In this document: piece after piece, positions 27,183 to 34,942 of the stretch
Layout of the letters: every line of letters starts with the position of its first letter
Numbering within the stretch: position 1 is the first letter of the stretch
Assembly: GCA_964583335.1 (NCBI GenBank)
Contig: CAZOVG010000004.1
Span: forward strand, 124,001-188,000
Direction of reading: 5' to 3'
Origin: JAGNKE01 sp964583335
Lineage (GTDB): Bacteria > Pseudomonadota > Alphaproteobacteria > Micavibrionales > Micavibrionaceae
DNA: 64,000 nucleotides
Notes under the pieces: generated by a model
Databases searched by the model: none
What the model was told of the DNA's origin: nothing
Seen by the model: only the letters and a program-made list of their open reading frames with translations
Translations under genes and position numbers: made by a program

Positions 27183-27312
27183 GTGGGACGACAAGTGGTG
27201 GCCGAAGCAGTATGTTCCTAGGCATAAACAAGCTATACAAGAAAGACAAAATCAGTTGACGAGAGCGCGAAAAAAGCTTGCTGCTTGCCGAAGGAACAAC
27301 CCTGGGGGGTGA
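27169..27312 (+). pseudogene. C-terminal remnant of a probable polymorphic (RHS-type) toxin
   Basis: Directly after the IS end (27182) an open frame codes for WDDKWWPKQYVPRHKQAIQE and about 20 more basic residues, ending at TGA 27310-27312. This tryptophan-then-basic style is seen at the ends of polymorphic toxin C-terminal domains. The IS end itself supplies an in-frame ATG (27169), so a 47-residue peptide could in principle be made. It lies 2 bases before the ankyrin gene, the usual toxin-immunity arrangement. An RHS-repeat scrap lies nearby at 28535. The family assignment is inference; truncation by the IS is seen in the sequence. Confidence 0.5.
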
Positions 27313-27314
27313 CT

Positions 27315-27647
27315 ATGAATACTGCCGAGAAAATTACACGAGTAAAAAGCCTTCTGCGGGACGCTCTACTAGGATTCGACGAGCCCATAGACATACTGAC
27401 GTTTTCTGCTGATGGTGAAGACAACTTGCTTCATGAGGCAGCCATGAGGGGATCTTTGGAGGCAGCGAAGTTGCTAGTAGAACTCGGTATAGATATTGAT
27501 GCTCTCGGTGATATGAATCGGACGCCACTACATTGTGCAGCAGCATTCGGTCACCCTGATATCTATGAGTATCTGATTTCAATGGGGGCACGAACTGACA
27601 TCATCGACCAGTTTGGCAAGACTCCTGAACAAAGTAGGTCAATTTAG
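27315..27647 (+). CDS. Small ankyrin-repeat protein, possible immunity protein
   Basis: 110 residues with two clear ankyrin repeats (DNLLHEAAMRGSLEAAKLLV and TPLHCAAAFGHPDIYEYLIS) and a partial third. There is no signal peptide, so it is cytosolic. The ATG at 27315 follows a GGGGGGTG ribosome site; a TTG at 27285 is in frame but falls inside the upstream remnant. Ankyrin-repeat proteins of this size are a known class of immunity proteins in polymorphic toxin loci, and the 2-base spacing after the toxin-like tail supports that role. Alternatively it is an orphan binding protein carried by the island. Confidence 0.75.
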   Translation: MNTAEKITRVKSLLRDALLGFDEPIDILTFSADGEDNLLHEAAMRGSLEAAKLLVELGIDIDALGDMNRTPLHCAAAFGHPDIYEYLISMGARTDIIDQFGKTPEQSRSI

Positions 27648-27778
27648 GCTCTAGATGAACCGGGTGCGGTTGCACCTTGAAGTAGTACTCAGTTCAGCGT
27701 CCGGTCTTCGAGGCGGAGCAGATTGTGGAGCGCACTACTAGAATTTAAAATTAATAGATTAGTAGGAGTAAATATTTT

Positions 27779-28357
27779 ATGAAGGCAAGATATAGAGGAT
27801 ACTTCTATTCGCGGTATAGATTTATTCTATTTGTATTGCTGTCTATCCACTACTGCATGATTCCGGCCTTGGCAGTCAGCGGTACTAATGAATATAAACA
27901 GGAAGACAGTTTGGATGAATCGCTGAATATAGTACCGATAGTAAAGGGGTTTTCTCCAAGTGTAGAGTGGAGACAGGAGTGGGAAGGGCGCTCTACACGG
28001 ATTACCCGTGAAAAGATAAAACTTATGAGTTCAGAAGAGTTTTTAAAATTTCTGAAAACTCATACAGTAGTATATGTGGGTGATAGTACTCTTTATGGAG
28101 TTGAAACAAGAATTGAAAGCTGGCCAGATGCAAAAGACATTCCGTACCTATTATCTCAGATTGATAATATCGCTCCTTGTGCCTCATTAGACAGTGGTAC
28201 TTTTGCAATAGGTCCAGCCCCCTCTTATTCTACAGTCGGACAGCAAGCAGTGATTTTGCTTTACGCAATAAAGCAAGGGGTTTTTGATGTCAATAAGTCA
28301 CCGGATATCGCTGATAGTGAAGTTATTGAATGGGCTCGAGAGCAGGCGGGTAAATAA
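27779..28357 (+). CDS. Unknown exported or anchored protein, AT-rich
   Basis: 192 residues with an N-terminal hydrophobic segment after a basic start (MKARYRGYFYSRYRFILFVL..., signal peptide or anchor up to about residue 34). The mature part has a segment (PYLLSQIDNIAPCASLDS, about 121-138) that resembles a HEAT-like helical pair, but I recognise no family. AGGAG lies 11 bases before the ATG. The gene is visibly richer in A+T than the chromosome around it, a sign of transfer. It lies between two IS fragments with the ankyrin gene, so it may be a second accessory or immunity gene. Confidence 0.6.
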   Translation: MKARYRGYFYSRYRFILFVLLSIHYCMIPALAVSGTNEYKQEDSLDESLNIVPIVKGFSPSVEWRQEWEGRSTRITREKIKLMSSEEFLKFLKTHTVVYVGDSTLYGVETRIESWPDAKDIPYLLSQIDNIAPCASLDSGTFAIGPAPSYSTVGQQAVILLYAIKQGVFDVNKSPDIADSEVIEWAREQAGK

Positions 28358-28364
28358 ATTTCAC

Positions 28365-28533
28365 TCACCCTCTATACACTAGGTGGCCAACCAGAACCTC
28401 CGCCCGTCTCAATATCCCGATAATCTGCTCCACCGTATAACGCTTCTGCGACATCCAAACCTCCATAAAGTACGTCCTAATAATCTAATGGAGATTCAAT
28501 CTCCACCCGGACTCATTTATAGGGGGTGGATCA
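28365..28533 (-). mobile_element. IS3-family insertion sequence remnant, left end with start of orfA
   Basis: Read on the minus strand, the left terminal repeat begins at 28533 (TGATCCACCCCC...GAGTCC), matching the right end at 27182 (TGGTCAACCCCC...GAGTCC). After about 80 bases orfA starts at 28454 with MSQKRYTVEQIIGILRRAEV, the classic N-terminus of IS3-group OrfA, and breaks off after 23 codons (stop at 28365-28367). The rest of the transposase is gone. Confidence 0.85.
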
Positions 28534-28534
28534 G

Positions 28535-28612
28535 TTCGACGACTCACTACGCCTATGGTCTGGGCGGGTTGCTGTAAGGGAATACGACAACTCTGGCAAT
28601 TTGATCCGGGAG
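28535..28612 (+). pseudogene. Fragment of an RHS/YD-repeat protein
   Basis: The 80 bases between two IS ends (28533 and 28614) hold an open frame reading FDDSLRLWSGRVAVREYDNS and then GNLIREL. SGRVxxxxYDxxGNLIxxL is the YD-repeat pattern of RHS proteins, which deliver polymorphic toxins. Both sides are cut by IS termini. It supports the view that the locus once held an RHS toxin gene, of which the tail survives at 27184-27312. Confidence 0.55.
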
Positions 28613-28613
28613 T

Positions 28614-28690
28614 TGGTCAACCCCCATATTTGAGTCCATGCTGAGAGTGAATCGGTTGCCGGTCTGTTCTCAGGACTGAAGGGGCCGGAG
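28614..28690 (-). mobile_element. IS3-family right-end remnant, inverted
   Basis: The 77 bases are an inverted copy, about 90% identical, of 27106-27182, beginning at the terminal TGGTCAACCCCC. Only this right end remains; no transposase frame continues beyond 28690. Confidence 0.8.
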
Positions 28691-29007
28691 CTGAGCCGCT
28701 ACCTATAAGTGAGTGCGTCCGGACTTTGGGGATCTCAAGTTCGCAACCTAGAGCAACGTTTCTAAGAAAAAATGCCGGTGAGTCCGCCTTTTTTTACCGT
28801 TATTTGCCATGATCAGGAAAAACGCTCCGTACCAACTGGTTTCATTTATTGAGGACGGATGAAAATATCGAATTTACTGATAATAAGCATTATTGACAGC
28901 TTGGAGCATTAATTTGAAAGAGCGCCACTTTATATTTATTTCCCTTGCTTTGTTTTTTCTGTAAAATAGCAGAATTAAGCGATAAACGCGACTTCTAAGG
29001 GTTATTC
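28691..29007. other. Intergenic stretch upstream of the 934-residue gene
   Basis: I see no gene in these 317 bases. The right part is A+T-rich and should hold the promoter of the gene at 29008, whose ATG follows TAAGGG. A TAAAAT box occurs about 45 bases before the ATG, but no good -35 element is spaced from it. Confidence 0.4.
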
Positions 29008-31812
29008 ATGGGTGATATTTCGGATCTCTCTGCAGCAGAGCGGGAAGCGCTGGTCGAACAAGCCATCGATCGCCTACTCAAACGCGATAGAGACAGCGGA
29101 CGTCAAGCGGGCGCCGATTTCCTTGGTGAGCGCATAGCCGGCTCGGATTCAAACCATACTATTTCCCCGGAGACATTAAGGTCTGATCTCAAGGCACACC
29201 TTCTTTCCCTGATCAACAGTCCCGATACAGAAGGGTTTGTAAAAGTTGAGGGTAAGGAAGTCGTTCTTCATAATGCGCAAGCCCGCACGGCCATCATTCT
29301 GAACACCCGCTCCGGTGAATCCGATGTGTTTTTAACAAACGATTCCCAATGGCTCCGCAAGGAACGCGATTTCTGGGCCGCCCGCCTCGAAGAGGGCCGG
29401 ACGCACTATGATCGCTCCCTAAACCCTCTGCTTAGCAAGCAAAGCGAATCTCTGATGGCACAAAGAGGCCAAGGCGGACTTGCCAATATAGAGGCCGCGC
29501 ACAGGGCGCGCCTAAGCGGAGGTCCGCTGGCCATTTCACCGCAGGACGCCGCCGCCTTTTTGCCGGAAGGAAATAAAACCCCAGCCCCAGCAAGCACAAC
29601 GATTACCGATCCGAGCCGCCTGCTCGGCGATGGCAGCACGAGTTCTAGCACCAACACAACGTCTTCACCTGAAACCTCCACCGGAGGTTCGAATGCTGCC
29701 ACGCCGCGTGTTCAGGATGCCGTCACGGCAACGACGACAGGGGTCGACGACAAAACAAGAACGTCCCGCGTGAATCCGCTGGGCCTGAGCGACAGCGGCA
29801 CAGAGACAACGGAAGCGCCGCGCACGCCCCGATACACAAAATTCAGCCCGCTCAGTCCTCTAGGCCTGACCGAGCATCTTCCCGATCCTGAAATCGATCC
29901 GGCGCAGTTTACCTATTCACGCGCCAATCCCCTGAGTCCTGTAGAAGGCGCGCCGACACCCACACGTTTACAGTCTTTTCTGAACAGCACTCCGGTCAAG
30001 GCGCTCAGGCTGGCTGACGATGTTTTTGACGGTATACAATTCGGCCAGTTCGTCTTTGAGGAAACGGGCCTCCGCGACGCGGTCCTCGATCCGAAACCGG
30101 AAGATCTTCTGGCAAGGGAGGGCATGCTCAAGCGAAGTCAGGGATACGGCATCGACGCCCTTGAAAAGACGGATAACGCGACCGGGCTGATCCCTTATGT
30201 TGGCAATACCGCCACGGTCCTGTCCTGGGGTGCGTTTTTTGTTGGCGCCAAGGGTATGACAAAAAACATGCTGGAGACTGTAAACTCCTATAACACCACA
30301 AGTGAAACGCGGGACCAGAGGGTCGAAAGATGGCGCAACGTCGCCGACTCCATCCCGACGCCGGAACTGACGGGGTATACGCAGGGTCAGGGCGTTCCCA
30401 GATCTCTGGATAATTTTGCGCGGAACATGACCGATTTTATGGAGCGTTTTCCGCACGCCAGACGGGGCGACGTCTTCGTCCTGATGCATCAGGAAAACAA
30501 AGAAATTCTCAAGGAAATGTTCGCAGCCACGCCCCGCTGGGAAAACGTCGAGAGATTCATGAGGAACGTACCCGTAGCCGACGTCAGGAACGCCTATGCG
30601 CGCTTCGCTCAGGAAAACAGCACCGGCGTTCTGACGGACAGCCCTCTATTTATCGATCGATTTAAAGTGCCGGATCAGTTGGTGCTTTTTTATCCGACAG
30701 GAGACACGCCTTATACTTTTCCGGGAGCGCCGACCCTCAATACGGCCGCGCTGGTTGACGATTATGCAAGAAATTATACAACGGCGATCGGTAACCCGCT
30801 TTTGAAAACGAATATTCTTGATCTTTATACCCTTACTGGCGAACGCCAAAGCCGTGCCTTGCCGATAGATCAACTCTTGAGAATGACGCCGGCAGAGCGC
30901 GAGCAGCATGACCGGCAGCAGCTTGAATACAGGCGCGAAAACCTCGCGGCCGCCGACAGGGACGCGCGAACGGCCGCAACGGAGATTGCGACGCGCACAT
31001 CGGGAGTTCTGGAAGCAGAATATCTGGCGATGAAGACTGGCATTGAGCAATCAGTAGCCGGATTTTCCCAAAGAATTCAAAGAGAATATCAAGTAACGCA
31101 GGAAGCCCTCGCGCTAAAGAATAAAACCCTTGCTGACATTGACCGCAGTGAGGATGCCGGAACTGCCAACTCGCTGCAATACCGGCAGCAATGGGTTGAG
31201 TACGGGCAGGCCTATCAAAAACGTTTTGACGATTACCTTGCAAAGCAAACGGATAATCTTAGAGAACGCATAGACACCCGCGTCCGCAATTACACACAGA
31301 ACCGGGACGCGCTTTTATACGGCGGCACGCTTTCGGACGGACAGAAGGTCGATGGTCTTCAGGCGAACCTGAACCGCTGGAAACACGAGAATGCGCTTCC
31401 CGTGGCGTTTTCCGGCCTCAAAAACTATGTCAGCGAAGGTCCGGCGATGACCGTCAATCTCCCGCAACTTGTCGAAAGCCTGACAACGCCGCAAACCACG
31501 CGCGTCTCCCTTGTGCAAAATCCGGGTGATATCCTGCCGGAAGACAGCCGCGCAGAGTATATCCGGGGGCCGGACGGCACGCCGTTTACAACCTCTGTTG
31601 CGGGGCTGGTCCGGGGCAAGCCGGAAGTCGATCTGCAGACAGGAGTGACTATAGAAAACATTCCGGTAACAGAAGTGTTTGGTCAAAGCGCCAATCCATC
31701 GCCAGATATGATCAGCTCTGTGGATCCAAGAGAAAACCTTGAGGTATCCGCCAGTGCGTTAAGCAACTTTAATGCACCTGCGTCGCTAAGAATATTAATC
31801 CGCCCTGCATAA
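29008..31812 (+). CDS. Large orphan protein with a low-complexity linker and coiled coil
   Basis: 934 residues, no family recognised. The N-terminal 180 residues are charged and helical. Residues about 190-330 form a Ser/Thr/Pro-rich linker containing repeated short motifs (NPLGL, SPLSPLGL, NPLSP). A hydrophobic stretch near 395-415 (LIPYVGNTATVLSWGAFFVG) could be a single membrane or hydrophobic segment. Residues about 640-770 are highly charged and look coiled-coil. There is no signal peptide. Modular, linker-rich make-up would fit a secreted effector or surface-delivered protein, but that is only inference. It lies inside the tRNA-Gln island, with base composition close to the chromosome. 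Confidence 0.7.
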   Translation: MGDISDLSAAEREALVEQAIDRLLKRDRDSGRQAGADFLGERIAGSDSNHTISPETLRSDLKAHLLSLINSPDTEGFVKVEGKEVVLHNAQARTAIILNTRSGESDVFLTNDSQWLRKERDFWAARLEEGRTHYDRSLNPLLSKQSESLMAQRGQGGLANIEAAHRARLSGGPLAISPQDAAAFLPEGNKTPAPASTTITDPSRLLGDGSTSSSTNTTSSPETSTGGSNAATPRVQDAVTATTTGVDDKTRTSRVNPLGLSDSGTETTEAPRTPRYTKFSPLSPLGLTEHLPDPEIDPAQFTYSRANPLSPVEGAPTPTRLQSFLNSTPVKALRLADDVFDGIQFGQFVFEETGLRDAVLDPKPEDLLAREGMLKRSQGYGIDALEKTDNATGLIPYVGNTATVLSWGAFFVGAKGMTKNMLETVNSYNTTSETRDQRVERWRNVADSIPTPELTGYTQGQGVPRSLDNFARNMTDFMERFPHARRGDVFVLMHQENKEILKEMFAATPRWENVERFMRNVPVADVRNAYARFAQENSTGVLTDSPLFIDRFKVPDQLVLFYPTGDTPYTFPGAPTLNTAALVDDYARNYTTAIGNPLLKTNILDLYTLTGERQSRALPIDQLLRMTPAEREQHDRQQLEYRRENLAAADRDARTAATEIATRTSGVLEAEYLAMKTGIEQSVAGFSQRIQREYQVTQEALALKNKTLADIDRSEDAGTANSLQYRQQWVEYGQAYQKRFDDYLAKQTDNLRERIDTRVRNYTQNRDALLYGGTLSDGQKVDGLQANLNRWKHENALPVAFSGLKNYVSEGPAMTVNLPQLVESLTTPQTTRVSLVQNPGDILPEDSRAEYIRGPDGTPFTTSVAGLVRGKPEVDLQTGVTIENIPVTEVFGQSANPSPDMISSVDPRENLEVSASALSNFNAPASLRILIRPA

Positions 31813-31864
31813 AAATGATCCCGGTGGTATTTTGGATGCGTTAAGCATTCGGGTGTTTTGCATA

Positions 31865-32212
31865 TTATGGATTTTGTGTGACTATGTTGCTTAATTTATG
31901 AGTGTAATTAGCGGGTGACTGCGTCCACAGCCATTTTTGATTTGGTGTTAAATTTACAAACAGATCGAACGGTTTTCTTAAAGTATATCTGAGGGTTGAG
32001 CCCTCCAGCTCCAAGTTCGAAAACACATATCCCATTAATTGGCGCTTTTCGTCGATTGTCGAACTTTGGAATATTTCCCAAGCCCTTGATGCTAGCGTAA
32101 CCAGCATGGACAGGGCGATTTTGAACTGGTCATTGCCTTCATGATGTCCTTCCAGTTTCCGGTTGATTTCAAACTGGCGCTGGGTCATGTCCTGATGCTT
32201 TTTGTGATACAT
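31865..32212 (-). pseudogene. Serine recombinase, C-terminal fragment
   Basis: 115 codons match the far C-terminal end of large serine recombinases found in alphaproteobacterial islands: FKIALSMLVTLASRAWEIF, EKRQLMGYVFSNLELEGSTL and LRKPFDLFVNLTPNQKWL. The resolvase catalytic domain and the recombinase domain are absent, as the frame starts abruptly at 32212. It cannot be active and is best seen as the stump of the integrase that moved this or a neighbouring element. Confidence 0.75.
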
Positions 32213-32266
32213 CTCCTTTGTAATACACTAATGAAGAAAATTTTGAAATATTTTTAGGTGAGTGCG

Positions 32267-32518
32267 ATGCCAAAGCTATCAAAAATCCTTTTTACCAATG
32301 AGACGGATCATGACGTGAAAATCTGCCTTGAACCGTGGGCACATGAGTATCGCGTAAAAAAAGGACAGCGTGCAGAGATCTTTGGGGAGGGGAAAATAGA
32401 TCATGGGCAACTAGCAATCCACTATCATGGCAGCTTTATTGAGATTTGGGGGTGGCTTGAATCTATGCGTTTGCTGATTGATGGACAGGAGCAGGATATG
32501 GATTTCAATAAGGGTTGA
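32267..32518 (+). CDS. Small unknown protein
   Basis: 83 residues, probably an all-beta cytosolic protein (ILFTNETDHDVKICLEPWAH at residues 7-26, then alternating hydrophobic strands). It resembles small beta-sandwich proteins often found as orphan or immunity genes, but I know no family. The ATG at 32267 follows AGGTGAG; an in-frame GTG at 32258 lies within that ribosome site. It is a single gene inside the island. Confidence 0.55.
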   Translation: MPKLSKILFTNETDHDVKICLEPWAHEYRVKKGQRAEIFGEGKIDHGQLAIHYHGSFIEIWGWLESMRLLIDGQEQDMDFNKG

Positions 32519-32576
32519 AGCAACCTGAGTGTTTTGAGATAAGGCAAGCTAAAGCAAGAAAGGGGTGATTTGGAAA

Positions 32577-32924
32577 CTAGAATCTTACTTTGCGAAGCGG
32601 CCTTCGCGTCATCTGATCGTACAATCCCAGAAACTCAGGATAAGCCCGTTCGCACTTAACGGGTTCGCGGCCTTTGAGCGTCGGATACGCGCCGATGCCG
32701 CTTACCAGTGAATACGGCTCGCGCTCCAACACCACCGCCAGCCGAATCAGCGGCGAAGGCAGCTTGAGCACCGCTGAAACGTGCAACCCCGTCCAATACA
32801 TTGCCGCGATATCCGCATCGTAATCATTGAAGTGACGCGCGGCCACGCGCCTAGACGCCCCGTGCAGGGTGAGAAGCCGCACCCGTTGTCTACCGTCGAT
32901 CCTATGGGCCGGGCCATTTCTCAA
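32577..32924 (-). CDS. Doubtful open frame, possible gene fragment
   Basis: A 115-codon frame with a TTG start. The translation has an orderly C-terminal half (YWTGLHVSAVLKLPSPLIRL and then EREPYSLVSGIGAYP), which looks more like real protein than chance, but no ribosome site or family is seen. The open frame continues a little upstream of the TTG, so it may be the end of a decayed gene in the island. Confidence 0.3.
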   Translation of the reverse strand: MRNGPAHRIDGRQRVRLLTLHGASRRVAARHFNDYDADIAAMYWTGLHVSAVLKLPSPLIRLAVVLEREPYSLVSGIGAYPTLKGREPVKCERAYPEFLGLYDQMTRRPLRKVRF

Positions 32925-33293
32925 TTCAGCGCCCGGTCTTGCAAGCGAAAGGGGTTATGCAGCGCGCCCCATGCGGCGATAGTCAATCTGCGATTACCCC
33001 CACAGCATGCGATATGGAACTTGCTAGCGCCCGTTTTCTACATGTGGCTGCGTCCCTAAGAGGGTGCTTAAAGGCCAATTAGGATCAAACTAGCCTTGTG
33101 AGTGCCCTATTTTTTGGCTTATCGGCGTAGGTAGGGTTTGGATAAGGATCAGGATGTCCTGGTAATATTTAGTTCGAACTGTATCAATTAACCCCAGCCA
33201 TTTTTTTGATAATGCCTCACATCATTAATAACCGACCACTAGGGCGGATAATAATTCGTTATCAATCTCCCTCGTTAGTGCTATGAATCTCTG
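32925..33293. other. Right border region of the island, no clear gene
   Basis: No convincing gene lies in these 369 bases. The stretch holds GTTCGAA (33172-33178), a T-arm-like sequence, and the 13-bp copy of the tRNA-Gln 3' end at 33191-33203, so it may be a degenerate integration border. Confidence 0.35.
33191..33203 (+). repeat. 13-bp copy of the tRNA-Gln 3' end, candidate island border
   Basis: ACCCCAGCCATTT is identical to 26903-26915. The bases on either side do not match. A GTTCGAA element occurs 12 bases upstream, versus 7 bases upstream in the tRNA, which hints at a decayed tRNA end. Confidence 0.4.
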
Positions 33294-34001
33294 ATGAGAG
33301 AGCGCCTGATCTATAAGCACAGCGAAGGCCATTACGTCAGCCGCACCGGCTGGCTGCGGGCTGCCGTTCTGGGCGCGAATGACGGAATCATCTCGGTCTC
33401 CAGTCTTGTGATCGGCGTCGCTGCCGCCTCTGCGGATCCGCGAAGCCTTCTGATTACCGGTGTAGCGGGCCTGATTGCAGGCGCCATGTCGATGGCTGCG
33501 GGTGAATATGTTTCCGTCTGCTCGCAATCAGATCTAGAAAATGCCGATCTCGCCCGAGAGAAAAAAGAACTTATTGAGACCCCCGAGTTAGAATTGCAGG
33601 AACTGGCCGATATTTACGTCGAACGCGGCGTTGATCCTGCTCTTGCCCTTGAGGTTGCAGGGCAAATGATGGCAAAGGATTCGCTTGGTGTGCATGCTCG
33701 GGAAGAACTAGGCATTTCCGATCTTACAGCGGCAAAACCTTTACAGGCAGCTTTCGCGTCAGCAGCAGCTTTTTCCGCCGGTGCTGCTTTTCCTTTGTTG
33801 TCTATCCTGCTCTTGCCGACCGAAATCTTTGTCTCCGCCTCTTCAGTCATATGTATTGTACTCCTTGGCGTATTGGGCGCTGCTGCAGCGCGTATCGGCG
33901 GTGCGCCGCCATTGAAGCCTGCTTTGCGGGTAATGTTCTGGGGCGCGGCGGCGATGGGCTTTACCGCCCTGATCGGTAGCTTGATTGGCGTGTCAGTATA
34001 A
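33294..34001 (+). CDS. VIT/CCC1-family metal ion transporter
   Basis: 235 residues of the vacuolar-iron-transporter family, which exports or sequesters Fe2+/Mn2+. The N-terminal motif GANDGIISVSSLVIGVAAA and the segment GAMSMAAGEYVSVCSQSD match the first two helices of the family. A charged, cytosolic metal-binding region (about 80-140) is followed by three C-terminal helices. The ribosome site is weak. It lies just beyond the right border of the island, so it is probably chromosomal. Confidence 0.92.
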   Translation: MRERLIYKHSEGHYVSRTGWLRAAVLGANDGIISVSSLVIGVAAASADPRSLLITGVAGLIAGAMSMAAGEYVSVCSQSDLENADLAREKKELIETPELELQELADIYVERGVDPALALEVAGQMMAKDSLGVHAREELGISDLTAAKPLQAAFASAAAFSAGAAFPLLSILLLPTEIFVSASSVICIVLLGVLGAAAARIGGAPPLKPALRVMFWGAAAMGFTALIGSLIGVSV

Positions 34002-34237
34002 GATAGCGGCTTCAAGCCTAAGTCTGTGACTGTCTATGTCTCACCACAGCCATACGTCCTAAAGCTATCCGAACACATGGAATATAGGCGCTTAAACCTA
34101 AATGAGGGGCGTACTCGAGCTGAACTCACTCGGGTTGACCAATTCAAGCCATCAGTAACAAAAATTAACGCCTTCAGGTTCGTTTCAGCTTGATGAGCCA
34201 AGATCGAAGAAAGGTAACCCTGTAAAGGCATTCTTCG

Positions 34238-34942
34238 ATGTACGACTTGGCTTATAGCGAAAACGGATTACAGACAGGGCTCCTGTCTTTTAAAAAAGAC
34301 GGGCTGCTTGCGAGATTGCGCGCCAAACCGACTGTCGTGTCGATCGTTCCGGCCTTTTCCCGAGACCGTGAGAATGTCGAACAGTTTATCGTGGATGTCT
34401 ATGCGAAATCCTATGGCGCCCTCATTAGTGTCCGTTATCCCGTTTTGATGAGCGTGCGCGATGAAGGCGGCCGTATTCTGGCCGCAACGGGGTTTCGCCC
34501 CGCCGCTGAAAAACCGCTCTTTTTGGAGCAATATCTTAACGCGTCGGTCGATGAGGTTTTAAAGACCCCGCGTTCCCAGATTGTCGAAATCGGCAATCTG
34601 GCCTCGGAGGGCGGAGGGGCGTCGCTTTATCTTTTTGCGGCTCTGGCGGCTTACCTGAACTATAGGAATTTTACGCAAGCCGTCGTCACCAGCACGGATT
34701 TCCTTGAGGCGCGCTTCCGGCAACTGGGCCTTAGGCCCAAGCGCCATGCAAAGGCGGACCCGTCACTTTTGCTGACGCCCGGAGAGAACTGGGGCAGTTA
34801 CTACGACACCCAGCCGCATGTCATATCCGGCTCTGTAGAGCATGGTTACAAGCGCCTGCAACATCAACTGGGTCTGGAATACACCGATTGCCGCCCGCGC
34901 CTGCTTCCGCGCCTGCACTATAAATCGGAGCGAGACGAATGA
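34238..34942 (+). CDS. Thermostable-hemolysin-family protein (probable GNAT-fold acyltransferase)
   Basis: 234 residues matching the Vibrio thermostable hemolysin family by EIGNLASEGGGASLYLFAAL (about 127-146), AATGFRPA (about 83-90) and ARFRQLGLRP near 165-174. There is no signal peptide or pore-forming segment, so haemolysis is unlikely to be its job. The motif layout resembles N-acyltransferases such as LuxI-type synthases; that is inference. It is the first gene of the nine-gene unit; its stop overlaps the next start (ATGA at 34939). Confidence 0.82.
   Translation: MYDLAYSENGLQTGLLSFKKDGLLARLRAKPTVVSIVPAFSRDRENVEQFIVDVYAKSYGALISVRYPVLMSVRDEGGRILAATGFRPAAEKPLFLEQYLNASVDEVLKTPRSQIVEIGNLASEGGGASLYLFAALAAYLNYRNFTQAVVTSTDFLEARFRQLGLRPKRHAKADPSLLLTPGENWGSYYDTQPHVISGSVEHGYKRLQHQLGLEYTDCRPRLLPRLHYKSERDE

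Noticed and set aside
32781..33059. 92-codon frame at the right border of the island
   Set aside because: No ribosome site, overlaps another doubtful frame on the other strand, no family resemblance.
33165..33203. A second tRNA gene suggested by GTTCGAA and CCCCAGCCA
   Set aside because: No acceptor, D-arm or anticodon stem can be folded upstream and the spacing from T-arm to CCA is wrong; kept only as a border repeat.
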